Shown piece after piece: positions 46,517-54,743 of a DNA stretch of 54,748 bases. Under the pieces are notes generated by a model that saw only the letters and a program-made list of their open reading frames with translations, searched no databases and had not been told where the DNA came from. This stretch comes from an uncultured Clostridia bacterium (GTDB lineage Bacteria > Bacillota > Clostridia > UBA1212). Each line of letters starts with the position of its first letter. Position 1 is the stretch's first letter. The stretch is from the NCBI GenBank assembly GCA_947304585.1, contig CAMZBI010000014.1, forward strand, positions 1 through 54,748, in the 5' to 3' direction. Made by a program: the position numbers and the translations under genes.

Positions 46517-47236
46517 ATGGAGGTTCAGGCAAGAGATCTTTCTTATCGGGAGATCAACGATTTTATCCGAAATTCAGGGAAAGAAAGCGTTATAAAGGGC
46601 TGCCTCGGACAGCGTTTTATAGGAGCAGGAATGGCGGAGGTTTCGATCACCGTGGAAGGCATTCCCGGCAATGCTCTCGGCGCATACCTGAACGGTGCGG
46701 ACATCACAGTCTACGGCAATGCCCAGGACGCCACCGGCGATACAATGAACGACGGAAGGATCGTTGTCCACGGTAACATTGGCGACGCTGCGGGCTACGC
46801 CATGAGAGGCGGCAGCATTTACGTCAAAGGCGACGCAGGCTACCGGGCAGGTATCCACATGAAGGCCTACAGGGACAAGATCCCGGTCATGGTCATCGGC
46901 GGGCGCACCGGAAGCTTCCTCGGGGAATACCAGGCAGGAGGTATCATAATCGTTCTCGGCCTTGATATCAAAGGCAGGAAGATCGTCGGCAATTTCCCCT
47001 GTACCGGAATGCACGGCGGAAAGATGTATTTAAGGTCCGACTGCAGAGACATTAAGTTCCCGCCCCAGGCAGACGCAAAACCCGCAACGCCAAGTGACCT
47101 TGCGGAGATCGACGGCTATATCGCGGAATTCTGCGACCTTTTCGGTGTTGACAAGTCTTTAGTTTTGGACTCCCCCTTCACCGTTGTGACGCCGGACAGC
47201 AAAAATCCCTACAAGCAGCTTTACGTTCCGAACTGA
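46517..47236 (+). CDS. Glutamate synthase GXGXG-domain subunit
   Basis: Predicted 239-residue right-handed beta-helix subunit equivalent to the C-terminal GXGXG domain of GltB. Repeats such as GNALGAYLNGADITVYGNAQ, MNDGRIVVHGNIGDAAGYAM and RGGSIYVKGDAGYRAGIHM show the regular glycine pattern. In large GltB proteins this domain is structural and supports the ammonia tunnel. It completes the set of split glutamate synthase parts in this operon. The ATG follows the reductase stop directly. The same fold occurs in formylmethanofuran dehydrogenase subunit C, but the neighbours exclude that. Confidence 0.9.
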   Translation: MEVQARDLSYREINDFIRNSGKESVIKGCLGQRFIGAGMAEVSITVEGIPGNALGAYLNGADITVYGNAQDATGDTMNDGRIVVHGNIGDAAGYAMRGGSIYVKGDAGYRAGIHMKAYRDKIPVMVIGGRTGSFLGEYQAGGIIIVLGLDIKGRKIVGNFPCTGMHGGKMYLRSDCRDIKFPPQADAKPATPSDLAEIDGYIAEFCDLFGVDKSLVLDSPFTVVTPDSKNPYKQLYVPN

Positions 47237-47278
47237 ATCTTTTGCACGACCCGGTTCGGAATTTTTTTGGAGGTCTAT

Positions 47279-48487
47279 ATGAAATACTCAAAAGAAGAAG
47301 TCAGCCAGTATGTTCTTGAAGAAGACGTAAAATTCATCAGGCTCGCCTTTTGCGACGTTTTCGGGAAGCAGAAAAACATCTCCATCATGCCGGATGAACT
47401 TCCGCGGGCATTCAGCCACGGGATCGCCATTGACGCTTCCGCAATAAGAGGTTTTGGCGACGAGGCCCGGTCGGACCTTTTCCTCCACCCCGCTCCCGAG
47501 ACACTGACCTGGCTTCCCTGGAGGCCTGAGCACGGAAAAGTGGTGAGGATGTTCTGCAGCATCACCAATCCCGACGGTTCGCCTTTCGTATGCGACACAA
47601 GGGCTCTTCTCATAAAGGCCGTGGAAGACGCAAAGGCCGCCGGCTACACTTTTTTCTTCGGCGGCGAGCAGGAGTTTTACCTTTTTGAGCTTGACGAGAA
47701 CAACGAACCCACAAGAAAGCCCTACGACCACGCAGGTTACATGGACATCGCTCCGGAGGACAGAGGGGAAAACATCCGCCGGGAGATCTGTCTGACCCTG
47801 GAGCAGATGGGCATCCTTCCCGAGAGTTCACACCACGAAGAGGGTCCCGGCCAGAACGAGATAGCTTTCCGCTACACAGAGGCTCTTGAGGCCGCAGACA
47901 ACGTAATGACTTTCCGGACCGTGGTAAAGACGGCGGCAAGGCGCAACGGCCTTTATGCGGATTTTTCGCCGAAACCCCTTGGCGACACACCCGGCAACGG
48001 CTTCCACATCAACATGTCCGTAAAGCCCGACTCCGGCGAGACCCTAAGCCATATGACGGCGGGAATCCTCGACAAGATCATCCCCATGACCGCCTTCCTC
48101 AACCCCGTTGAAAGCTCCTACAGGCGTCTCGGAAAGATGAAAGCGCCGAAATACGTCTCCTGGTCCCCGGAAAACAGGTCCCAGCTGATCAGAATCCCCG
48201 CAGCCGCCAATGAATACAAGCGGATCGAGCTCCGGTCCGCCGACCCCTCCGCCAATCCCTATATCGCCTTCGCCCTCCTCATCCGGGCGAGCCTTGAAGG
48301 AATTAAAAACAAATCACCCCTCGAAAAGCCCACCGACGTCAACCTCTACAAGGCTGACGAAAGCGCATTGGCGTCGCTTAAAAAGCTTCCTGAAACGCTG
48401 AAAACCGCCAAAGCCGCCGCAATTTCCAGCGAGTTTATCAAGGCTAACGTTCCTGCGCCGATTCTTGAATCCTATTGCGGAGAATAA
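47279..48487 (+). CDS. glnA: Glutamine synthetase type I
   Basis: Predicted 402-residue GSI, slightly shorter than the usual 440-470. It has VKFIRLAFCDVFGKQKNI, DASAIRGFGDEARSDLFL, FGGEQEFYLF, GPGQNEIAFRYTEAL, NGFHINMS and the ATP/active-site segment NRSQLIRIPAA. It does not show the adenylylation-type extended C terminus, so control by feedback or by expression is more likely. The ATG at 47279 has GGAGG five bases upstream; an in-frame TTG at 47267 includes that site and is rejected. It sits 42 bases past the GXGXG gene and complements the type III enzyme of the divergent operon. Confidence 0.93.
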   Translation: MKYSKEEVSQYVLEEDVKFIRLAFCDVFGKQKNISIMPDELPRAFSHGIAIDASAIRGFGDEARSDLFLHPAPETLTWLPWRPEHGKVVRMFCSITNPDGSPFVCDTRALLIKAVEDAKAAGYTFFFGGEQEFYLFELDENNEPTRKPYDHAGYMDIAPEDRGENIRREICLTLEQMGILPESSHHEEGPGQNEIAFRYTEALEAADNVMTFRTVVKTAARRNGLYADFSPKPLGDTPGNGFHINMSVKPDSGETLSHMTAGILDKIIPMTAFLNPVESSYRRLGKMKAPKYVSWSPENRSQLIRIPAAANEYKRIELRSADPSANPYIAFALLIRASLEGIKNKSPLEKPTDVNLYKADESALASLKKLPETLKTAKAAAISSEFIKANVPAPILESYCGE

Positions 48488-48523
48488 AAGGGAAAGAACT
48501 TGCCGGAAAGGTGGTGATGATGT

Positions 48524-49108
48524 TTGAAGTTTAAAGAGCAGGTCTACAGCGTCCTCGTGGTGTCGGCTTCGGAAAAGTTTAACCAGGTGCTTCCGGAGAT
48601 TTTTTCCGTCCCCTCATTTTCTCCTGTCAGCATAGTTTCAAACGTCAGCGCCGCAAAACGGGCGATCACGGAGCATGATTATGATTTTCTTGTCGTAAAC
48701 TCTCCCCTGCCCGACGATTCGGGCGTGCTTTTTGCCATCGACACAGTAAGCGGCTCAAACACGGTGGTGTTGTTCCTGGTCAGGGCCGAACAGTACGACG
48801 ACCTATACGGAAAGCTTGCGGAGCACGGGGTGTTTCTCATGCAAAAACCGGCCTCAAAGGCAGCATTTCAGACCGCCTCGGGCTGGCTCATCAGCGCAAG
48901 GGAACGTTTAAGGAAAACGGAGAAAAAGACTCTTTCAATAGAAGAAAAGATGAACGAGATACGTCTGGTGAACAGGGCCAAGTGGCTTCTCATCAGCGAG
49001 CTCAAGATGACTGAGCCGGATGCCCACAGATATATTGAAAAGCAGGCAATGGACCGATGCGTCGGAAAGCGTCAGATCGCAGAAGAGATCATAAAAACAT
49101 ATTCCTGA
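48524..49108 (+). CDS. ANTAR-domain RNA-binding antiterminator with a pseudo-receiver domain
   Basis: Predicted 194-residue regulator. The N-terminal ~120 residues follow the response-regulator fold (VLVVSASEKF, DYDFLVVNSPLPDDSG, LMQKPAS with the conserved Lys108). The acidic pair is absent and the phospho-acceptor is Asn59 instead of Asp, so normal phosphorylation is unlikely. The C-terminal ANTAR domain (about 137-194) has EIRLVNRAKWLLISELKM, AHRYIEKQAMD and RQIAEEII. ANTAR proteins bind hexaloop hairpins and prevent termination; matching hairpins precede both operons here. The start is TTG at 48524 with AGGTGGTGA upstream; nearby ATGs lead to immediate stops. It is the last gene of the rightward operon. 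Confidence 0.88.
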   Translation: MKFKEQVYSVLVVSASEKFNQVLPEIFSVPSFSPVSIVSNVSAAKRAITEHDYDFLVVNSPLPDDSGVLFAIDTVSGSNTVVLFLVRAEQYDDLYGKLAEHGVFLMQKPASKAAFQTASGWLISARERLRKTEKKTLSIEEKMNEIRLVNRAKWLLISELKMTEPDAHRYIEKQAMDRCVGKRQIAEEIIKTYS

Positions 49109-49237
49109 GCGGTTATTTGAACGTCAGGACTTTTGTGTGAGAGTAATATCGTCAGTATTTTTGGAAATTTAGGCTTATATCTGCTTTCGCAATTGTATTT
49201 TTTGAATCCGTTTATTGAGCTGTGCAACCCCTGTTTT

Positions 49238-49329
49238 ATATTTTTCGGCAGTTTTGTTTTATGTTTTTCGGCAGTTTTGTTTTATGTTTTTCGGCAGTTT
49301 TATTTTGTATTTTTCGGCAGTTTATGCTA
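49238..49329. repeat. Four tandem copies of a 23-base T-rich repeat
   Basis: Units at 49238, 49261, 49284 and 49307 share the core TTTTTCGGCAGTTTT and differ at few positions. The last unit overlaps the stop codon of the antitoxin remnant. The stretch 49109-49237 before it has no recognised gene. A hydrophobic open frame across the repeats is a by-product of the T-rich sequence. Confidence 0.85.
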
Positions 49330-49536
49330 TTTTTCCGTCACCCTTGATCTTACATAATCACCGTCAACCGTTTTGCCGTTTTCAAGATCGGCAAGTCCGT
49401 CGTTCACAAGTTTGGCTTCATAAAACTTGCCCATTGTTTTCTCGAAGAACTCAATGTCCATCACAACAAGCCTGCCGTATCCGTTTTTGGTAACGAATAC
49501 AGGCCCACCTTCAGCGCAAAGGCGCTCAATTTCAAC
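49327..49536 (-). pseudogene. 5'-truncated YefM/Phd-type antitoxin remnant
   Basis: Seventy codons in one frame, with no start codon, encode VEIERLCAEGGPVFVTKNGY, RLVVMDIEFFEKTMG and EAKLVNDGLADLENGKTVDG, ending in TAG. This is the C-terminal two thirds of a YefM/Phd antitoxin; about 20 N-terminal residues are missing. The remnant starts directly after the TAA stop of the ABC permease and is in the same frame, so a deletion has probably joined the two. No toxin gene is present in the window. The piece was not visible as an intact open frame from a start codon. Confidence 0.75.
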
Positions 49537-51264
49537 TTACTTAATATCTCTCCTGCAGAAAGCGTCCCTCGCGGCCCAGACGATCAGCACCGTAAGTATT
49601 GCAGTAAAAATGACCGAATACAATATCGAAAAAGGATGTTCCACATACCGGGTGCAGTAACTGCCCATCAGGAAATCTGCTTCCCCGACGATCGTTTTGA
49701 TGAGGTTAATTAGCGCGGGAGCGTCTTTGGAGAAATACAGGTTGCAGAAATTGCCAAGAGGGAGAACTGCCCTCACAAGGCGATCGGAGGTGATACCGCC
49801 CATTAAATCGGTGATAAGTTTGGCGATAAAATATCCTGCCGGGGCTATCACCGAAACAATGGCGTTGCGGGTAAGAGCCGACAGAAGTAACGCAAGCATT
49901 GCAAAGAAGAATATGCCGTAGGCATCGATAAGAGCCGACAGCAGCGCGGCAACCGTAAATGGCATGATGACAGCGGTCCCGTCGGCTGCGTTGAAGATCA
50001 CGTTGCCGTGGTCCCAGATGCGGGTAAGCGCGGAGCCGAACAGAAGCCCGAAGCACGACACGGCAAGGCTCATGAACAGCGTGACGGTGAGCAGCATCAG
50101 AACCTTTGAAAAGAATATTTTGTTCCGGCTTACCGGCGCAATGATGATGGATTTTATGGACCCGTTTTTAATTTCGGAAGCCACGGAGCCTCCTGCGGTC
50201 ACAAGGACAGTAAGCAGAACGGTTACCATGCCGCCAATGCAGATGGATACGGAAATGACTTTGTTTGGGTCGTTCTCCTCGAATTCAGCGGAAAGGTCCT
50301 TGTCGAAGCGGACCGTCCTCGCTGCCCGTTCCGCGGAAATATTATTGGTCAGGTCGGCAGTCAGGAGGTTCACCGATGCGGTAAGGCCCGGGACCGTGTA
50401 TGAGTCGATGCCTCGGTAGTTTTGACCTGTATGCCGGTCCAGTTCGACCTTGAAACTGGCGTATTCTCTGACCTTGCGGAGTATTTCGCCCCCTGCGGCA
50501 GGATCGATCTTTTCAGGACAGGCAGGCAACGCCAATGCGTAACCTGCAAGCCTGGCATCACGGAGGTCAGACGGGTCATTTTCCTCCTCAATGCGCATCA
50601 GCTCGCGAAGAAAATATTCAAAATCGTTTTCTTTCACAGCAGGTTCCAGCGACGCAAGAGTGGTCTTAAACGCCTCTAATGAAGACGCGCTGCCCTCTTT
50701 GGCGGAATCGTAGCGGACTTTTGCCCCTTCGGAATCCATTTGGCGAATGAGCTGATGCTCGATCTCGAATGCGCTGAGCATTGAATCCAGATATGCGGAT
50801 CTGTAATCGTTCATCAGAAGTTTATATTCGACTTTGAAGTTGATGACTGCAACCGCGGCCCGGGAACGGGAAATGTTTTCCAATGAGTCGGCGGCATCGT
50901 TAAGCAGTTTTACGTAAGCGATTCTAGCGATTTCCAGCTTTTCGGAAGCTTCCCGGGATGAGTCTGTTTCGGAGGTTTTGAGCGCTGCAAGGTAATCCGC
51001 TTCGGCAGCGGGGAGTTGATCTTCGGCTGCTGTCAGCGCCTGTATTTCGCTTTTTTCCCGTGCCTTTTCCAGTGAAACTCTGCCTGCCAGACTTCCGAAA
51101 TATTCCTTGTCAGACTCCTGGATACGGTTCTCCAGAATCCCGTTACTTGACATGAGCGCCATTGCCGCCGTAAGCGCAAAAGCTATGACAAGACCGATCC
51201 ACATGGCAGGTCTTTTGATCACTCGCTTCATTTCGTTTTTGTAGAGGCTGAAAAACTTATTCAA
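49537..51264 (-). CDS. ABC-2-type transporter permease
   Basis: Predicted 575-residue membrane subunit. One helix near the N terminus (MWIGLVIAFALTAAMALM) is followed by a ~270-residue charged, helical extracytoplasmic region. Five or six helices then fill the C-terminal part (VTVLLTVLVTAGGSVASEI, LLTVTLFMSLAVSCFGLL, IFFFAMLALLLSALT). The segment GSIKSIIIAPVSRNKIFFSK matches the ABC-2 permease signature. It starts within the ATPase gene end by eight bases overlap, so they form one exporter. It ends normally with CRRDIK. The substrate is unknown; neighbouring stress-type regulators would fit antimicrobial peptide export (inference). Confidence 0.8.
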   Translation of the reverse strand: MNKFFSLYKNEMKRVIKRPAMWIGLVIAFALTAAMALMSSNGILENRIQESDKEYFGSLAGRVSLEKAREKSEIQALTAAEDQLPAAEADYLAALKTSETDSSREASEKLEIARIAYVKLLNDAADSLENISRSRAAVAVINFKVEYKLLMNDYRSAYLDSMLSAFEIEHQLIRQMDSEGAKVRYDSAKEGSASSLEAFKTTLASLEPAVKENDFEYFLRELMRIEEENDPSDLRDARLAGYALALPACPEKIDPAAGGEILRKVREYASFKVELDRHTGQNYRGIDSYTVPGLTASVNLLTADLTNNISAERAARTVRFDKDLSAEFEENDPNKVISVSICIGGMVTVLLTVLVTAGGSVASEIKNGSIKSIIIAPVSRNKIFFSKVLMLLTVTLFMSLAVSCFGLLFGSALTRIWDHGNVIFNAADGTAVIMPFTVAALLSALIDAYGIFFFAMLALLLSALTRNAIVSVIAPAGYFIAKLITDLMGGITSDRLVRAVLPLGNFCNLYFSKDAPALINLIKTIVGEADFLMGSYCTRYVEHPFSILYSVIFTAILTVLIVWAARDAFCRRDIK

Positions 51265-52252
51265 CGACGCTGCCTCCTCCCGTTATTGCCATGAAAACGT
51301 CCTCAATGGAACGTTCCGTTTCCGAAACGGTGAGGATCCCCACGCCTTCGTTTATTATGGCCCCGTTGACCTCTGCAAGACGGCTGCGGTCCATGGTTAC
51401 GGATATGCTCCCGCCGGAATCCGGTTGCGGAGATGACCCGTCTTTAAGGACGGTGGGATTGAGTCCGAGGCTGCGCATTATTTCAGCAGCCCTTTCCGTG
51501 TCGCTTACAGTATATATAAATCCGTTATCGTTTCCGCCAACGTGCCTCAATTCCTCCACCGAAAGGTTGCCTTTTATGACGCCCTTGTCGATTATGCATA
51601 CTCTGTCGCAGAGAAGATCCATTTCTGCCAGCATGTGGCTCGAAACAAACACAGCCACGTTCTCCTCGTCCGCCAGGTGTCTCAGCATCGTGCGGAACTC
51701 CTTTACGCCTGCGGGGTCGAGGCCGTTGGTGGGTTCGTCCAAAATAAGAAGTTTTGGCCTGTGAAGAATGCTTTGTGCCACGCCAAGGCGCTGCTTCATG
51801 CCCAGGGAGTATTTGCCAACCCTGTCGCGGATACGCTTTTCCAGCCCAACCAGATGAACCACCTCGTCAATACGATCCTTTGTGACTCCGTCGTGCAGTG
51901 CAGCGTACATTTTAAGGTTGTCGAGGCCGCTGAAATCCTTGAACATATCGGGATTTTCCACGATGCCGCCAACGAAGGACATTGCCTTTTCGTAATCTTT
52001 TCGGAGGTCGTACCCCATGATGCGGATGTCGCCGGAATCCGGATAAAGGAAGCCCAGGATCATTTTTATGGTAGTAGTCTTGCCCGCTCCGTTTGGTCCC
52101 AGAAAGCCGAAGATCTCGCCGGCGTACACGTCAAAACTCGCTCCGCAGATGATCCTCCTGCGGCCGAAGGACTTCTCAAGGTTTCTTACCTCGAGAACTG
52201 TTTCTCTTGTTCCGTTATTATCAGCGGTCACACGGTCCATTGCCAACCTCAT
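51257..52252 (-). CDS. ABC transporter ATP-binding protein
   Basis: Predicted 331-residue ATPase of the multidrug/bacitracin exporter type (BcrA/CcmA-like). Walker A is GPNGAGKTTT, the signature is YSLGMKQRLGVAQ, Walker B is LLILDEPTNGLDP, and SSHMLAEMDLLCDRV holds the switch histidine. The C-terminal ~90 residues form the usual extra domain of these exporters. The ATG at 52252 overlaps the upstream stop as ATGA; a second ATG at 52240 has GAGG at good spacing and may be the true start. It forms a pair with the ABC-2 permease. Confidence 0.92.
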   Translation of the reverse strand: MRLAMDRVTADNNGTRETVLEVRNLEKSFGRRRIICGASFDVYAGEIFGFLGPNGAGKTTTIKMILGFLYPDSGDIRIMGYDLRKDYEKAMSFVGGIVENPDMFKDFSGLDNLKMYAALHDGVTKDRIDEVVHLVGLEKRIRDRVGKYSLGMKQRLGVAQSILHRPKLLILDEPTNGLDPAGVKEFRTMLRHLADEENVAVFVSSHMLAEMDLLCDRVCIIDKGVIKGNLSVEELRHVGGNDNGFIYTVSDTERAAEIMRSLGLNPTVLKDGSSPQPDSGGSISVTMDRSRLAEVNGAIINEGVGILTVSETERSIEDVFMAITGGGSVVE

Positions 52253-52671
52253 GAAAAATCACTGCCGTAAAGCTCGTCAAAGGCTTCGCGTCTTCCCTGA
52301 AAACTGTAGGAAGCGCTCTTTACATGCCACTTTCCGCCGGAAAATTCCACGTAAAACTGGTCATAAAGATCATAATCCGTGCATTCGGAAAAAGGCAGAT
52401 CAGGCTCTTTGTCGGTCAGGTTTCCGAACACACGCACCACTGCGTGAGTAAGACCGTCCCAGCGGCAAACCTCCGCTTTTAGGTATACTCTGCCCGGAAT
52501 TCCTGCATCGTCGTCAAGTGTTTCATAATAATCCCCCGCAAGAGAGATCATCTTGTCAGGCATGTTTTTGACGTAAATTGAAGAAACGATAACAAACAAT
52601 ACGCAAAGAACAAAAAATGCGCCGAGAGCTATCAGCCCAATATTCAGCTTACTGTTCCACTTGTTTTTCAT
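52249..52671 (-). CDS. Small single-pass membrane protein of unknown function
   Basis: Predicted 140-residue protein, not recognised. One hydrophobic segment (about 9-33: IGLIALGAFFVLCVLFVIVSS) near the N terminus is followed by a ~100-residue extracytoplasmic domain ending in SFQGRREAFDELYGSDFS. The ATG at 52671 has GGAG six bases upstream; an ATG at 52704 lacks a site. Its stop overlaps the ATPase start as ATGA, so it is made with the ABC exporter and may be an accessory or sensor. The 237 bases upstream (52705-52941) are AT-rich with no clear feature. Confidence 0.6.
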   Translation of the reverse strand: MKNKWNSKLNIGLIALGAFFVLCVLFVIVSSIYVKNMPDKMISLAGDYYETLDDDAGIPGRVYLKAEVCRWDGLTHAVVRVFGNLTDKEPDLPFSECTDYDLYDQFYVEFSGGKWHVKSASYSFQGRREAFDELYGSDFS

Positions 52672-52941
52672 GCCTGTCTCCAGAGTTTCAGGGTGTCGCT
52701 TCATATTCCCAATGACATTTAATCCTTCAACCGTTATTGATACAGACGCGCGAATCCAAAAGTCGTGTGTCGCCTAAAAAAACACTTTAAACTAATGTTT
52801 ACACTCGGCTGTTATGGGTAATCATTGGCGTTTTCACAAATCGTTATCGTATACAATATCCACTAAAATGATACTTCATTTTTAACTCAGATTCAACCCC
52901 GAACGGTCTGTCAGTTTTTTGCGGTTTTTTGCCGGCATCAT

Positions 52942-53961
52942 TCAACTTTGTTCGATCATTTCGTTTTTCGCTTTTCTTACAAACCCGAATTCAAGAAGTT
53001 CATCCGGTTCAAAAAGCTTGGCGGGTCTGCTAATGTTGATAACGCATTTTATTTCTGCTGCGGTTTGAAACATTCTGATGTGATTGGGGACTACCCGGAA
53101 GGACGCATCAGATGGGGATTTACTGTAAATTTCCACTAAAAACACGCCCGGATAACACTCAGATATTACGAACTTTCTGATCACTGCCCCGTCCTTGTTG
53201 GAACCGTATCTCACTGTTTTTCCATCAATAAGTTCCGGATCCAAATAATTTAAACCATCGTTCTCATCCAACTCCTCAAAATAGCTGTCTGGGTCAAACT
53301 CAAAGTCTGCGAGGCCGGACCCGAAAGCTATCTGAACGGTATTTCCCTCACCATCGGTTACTACGACGGTGTAGGCTTCGCCAGCCCAGATCACGGAGCT
53401 CATCGAGTACAGTTCCGGAAACACAGGCAAAGGCGGATCATCGATATCAAACACTATGAACCCGTTTTCGTCTCTTCTGAATGTTTCATACATATAGCGC
53501 AATTCGGCTTTTGAGAAATCGCCGGTTCTGATCTTTGCGACAATTTCCTCAACAGAATCAAATCGTATCGGTTTCACAAGAAGATTCGAATCGCCCAAAA
53601 CACTGCTCTCGTCGTTCAACGTCATGTACCATTGTCCGTCAGTGCGTTTCAGCGTAATATTCTCAAGTTCGATCAGCTTATCCTCGTTATCATTTTCCTC
53701 CGGGCCCTCTGTTGCTGAGATCTTATCCGGCTCCATATGCTCACCGGTGTCTCCTTTGAGCGCAGGAAGTCCGAACACCAGTCCCAAGACAACAGCAATT
53801 ACAACCAGGGTTACAATGCTGCCAATCAAAACAGGACGTAACACATTTTTATGGCTTGGCGTGACCTGTTTTGCAGCGCCTTCCGACAAGCTTTCCAAAC
53901 AATTATCAACATATTTTTCATCGACCTTTGCCAAGGCGTCAAACATACACGTTCTGTTCAT
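52942..53961 (-). CDS. Single-pass membrane protein, probable anti-sigma-like partner
   Basis: Predicted 339-residue protein. A cytoplasmic N terminus of about 45 residues (FDALAKVDEKYVDNCLESLS) precedes one transmembrane helix (VLIGSIVTLVVIAVVLGLVFGL) and a large acidic extracytoplasmic domain. In gut Clostridia, small sigma factors are commonly followed by membrane proteins of this shape that begin with such an A-K-V-D-E-K-Y segment; direct anti-sigma activity is inferred, not shown. The start overlaps the upstream regulator stop as ATGA, with AGGTGA at good spacing, so the two are translationally coupled. Confidence 0.65.
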   Translation of the reverse strand: MNRTCMFDALAKVDEKYVDNCLESLSEGAAKQVTPSHKNVLRPVLIGSIVTLVVIAVVLGLVFGLPALKGDTGEHMEPDKISATEGPEENDNEDKLIELENITLKRTDGQWYMTLNDESSVLGDSNLLVKPIRFDSVEEIVAKIRTGDFSKAELRYMYETFRRDENGFIVFDIDDPPLPVFPELYSMSSVIWAGEAYTVVVTDGEGNTVQIAFGSGLADFEFDPDSYFEELDENDGLNYLDPELIDGKTVRYGSNKDGAVIRKFVISECYPGVFLVEIYSKSPSDASFRVVPNHIRMFQTAAEIKCVINISRPAKLFEPDELLEFGFVRKAKNEMIEQS

Positions 53962-54410
53962 TTTTTCACCTGCCCGAGAAATCTTCTCAGCTTCTTTCTG
54001 GTCTTGGACAGGATGCTCCTCACATGGTTTTCCTTCAGCCCGTACTCATCTGCGATCTGCCAAGTTGAACGAAGAAAATAGTACCTCCGCATGAAGATAT
54101 TGGCCTCATCGCTTTTTAACCTGCTCAAAAAATCATTTAGAACATCCACAAGATCATTTTCTGCAATTTTGCAGTCATCCGGAAGACAGTTTTCTAGCTC
54201 GTCGATCACAAGTTCGTTTTTGTCGGCTATTTCCTTCTTTTCGACGCCAAGGACAGACGCCAACGCCTCGATTATTGGCCAATCCGGACGTCTTTTTCCC
54301 GTCTCCCAATTTGAAACAAGGTCAGAGGATACGAAAAGGAGTTCCGCCAATTCCGCCTGCGACATATTCGATTTCTTTCTCAGTTCGAGAATGTTTTTCC
54401 CTATGTCCAC
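53958..54410 (-). CDS. XRE helix-turn-helix fused to sigma-70 region 4
   Basis: Predicted 150-residue DNA-binding protein. Residues about 3-60 form an XRE/Cro helix-turn-helix (KNILELRKKSNMSQAELAEL, SNWETGKRRPDWPIIEALA). A short linker DELENCLPDDCKIAEND leads to a sigma region 4 (about 88-145: FLSRLKSDEANIFMRRYYFL, QIADEYGLKENHVRSILSKT). Sigma region 2, which contacts the -10 element, is missing; the XRE domain takes its place. The GTG start at 54410 has AAGGAG nine bases upstream; an in-frame TTG at 54428 lies over that site and is rejected. It is coupled to the membrane protein downstream. Confidence 0.8.
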   Translation of the reverse strand: MDIGKNILELRKKSNMSQAELAELLFVSSDLVSNWETGKRRPDWPIIEALASVLGVEKKEIADKNELVIDELENCLPDDCKIAENDLVDVLNDFLSRLKSDEANIFMRRYYFLRSTWQIADEYGLKENHVRSILSKTRKKLRRFLGQVKK

Positions 54411-54455
54411 GAAAAATAACTCCTTCAAAATCTACTGCCTTGCCCGGGCATTATC

Positions 54456-54484
54456 ATTATATCGTGGCATGATGTATTTTCCAA
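54456..54484 (-). promoter_or_regulatory. Sigma-A promoter for the XRE-sigma operon
   Basis: On the minus strand TTGGAA (54479-54484) and a perfect TATAAT (54456-54461) are 17 bases apart. The GTG start is about 45 bases downstream. Confidence 0.7.
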
Positions 54485-54698
54485 CGGGCAAAACGCACCC
54501 ATAGATAAAAGAACCGGTGGAGCATAGCTCTCCGCGTTTTCTACGGAAAAACCTCTCGGGTTCTCGTCGCCGCGAACGCCGACGATTCCGTCTTCCAAGA
54601 TTCTTTAGCTTAATTCCTTGAAAGACTTCATTTCCGCCGCCCCGGCTCCTCTTCCCCAAAAGCGCAAGCGCTTTCGGGGGCCCCTTCTTTCTTAAAAA
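54485..54698. other. Right-edge non-coding or repeat-like region
   Basis: No convincing gene. A minus-strand frame (54432-54707) would encode an arginine-rich peptide with RRNRRRSRRREPERF, but it overlaps the promoter, lacks a clear ribosome binding site and has unusual composition. Short inverted repeats such as AGCGCAAGCGCT (54661-54672) and GGAGCATAGCTCTCC (about 54519-54533) are present. It may be part of a repeated intergenic element running out of the window. Confidence 0.3.
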
Positions 54699-54743
54699 CC
54701 ACCACAAAAAAGGACCCCGCTTTGGAGTCCTTTTTTGTGGTGG
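54699..54743. terminator. Strong bidirectional terminator
   Basis: A perfect 17-base inverted repeat (CCACCACAAAAAAGGAC and GTCCTTTTTTGTGGTGG) closes an 11-base loop. The internal A6/T6 tracts give a U-run on either strand, typical of a bidirectional terminator. It probably ends a gene lying beyond the right edge. Confidence 0.75.

Noticed and set aside
49133..49357. 74-residue hydrophobic plus-strand frame
   Set aside because: The hydrophobicity comes from the T-rich 23-base tandem repeat; it overlaps the antitoxin remnant on the other strand.
54432..54707. Arginine-rich 91-residue minus-strand frame at the right edge
   Set aside because: It covers the XRE-sigma promoter and begins inside the terminator stem, so it is unlikely to be translated. 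It is listed only as a non-coding region.
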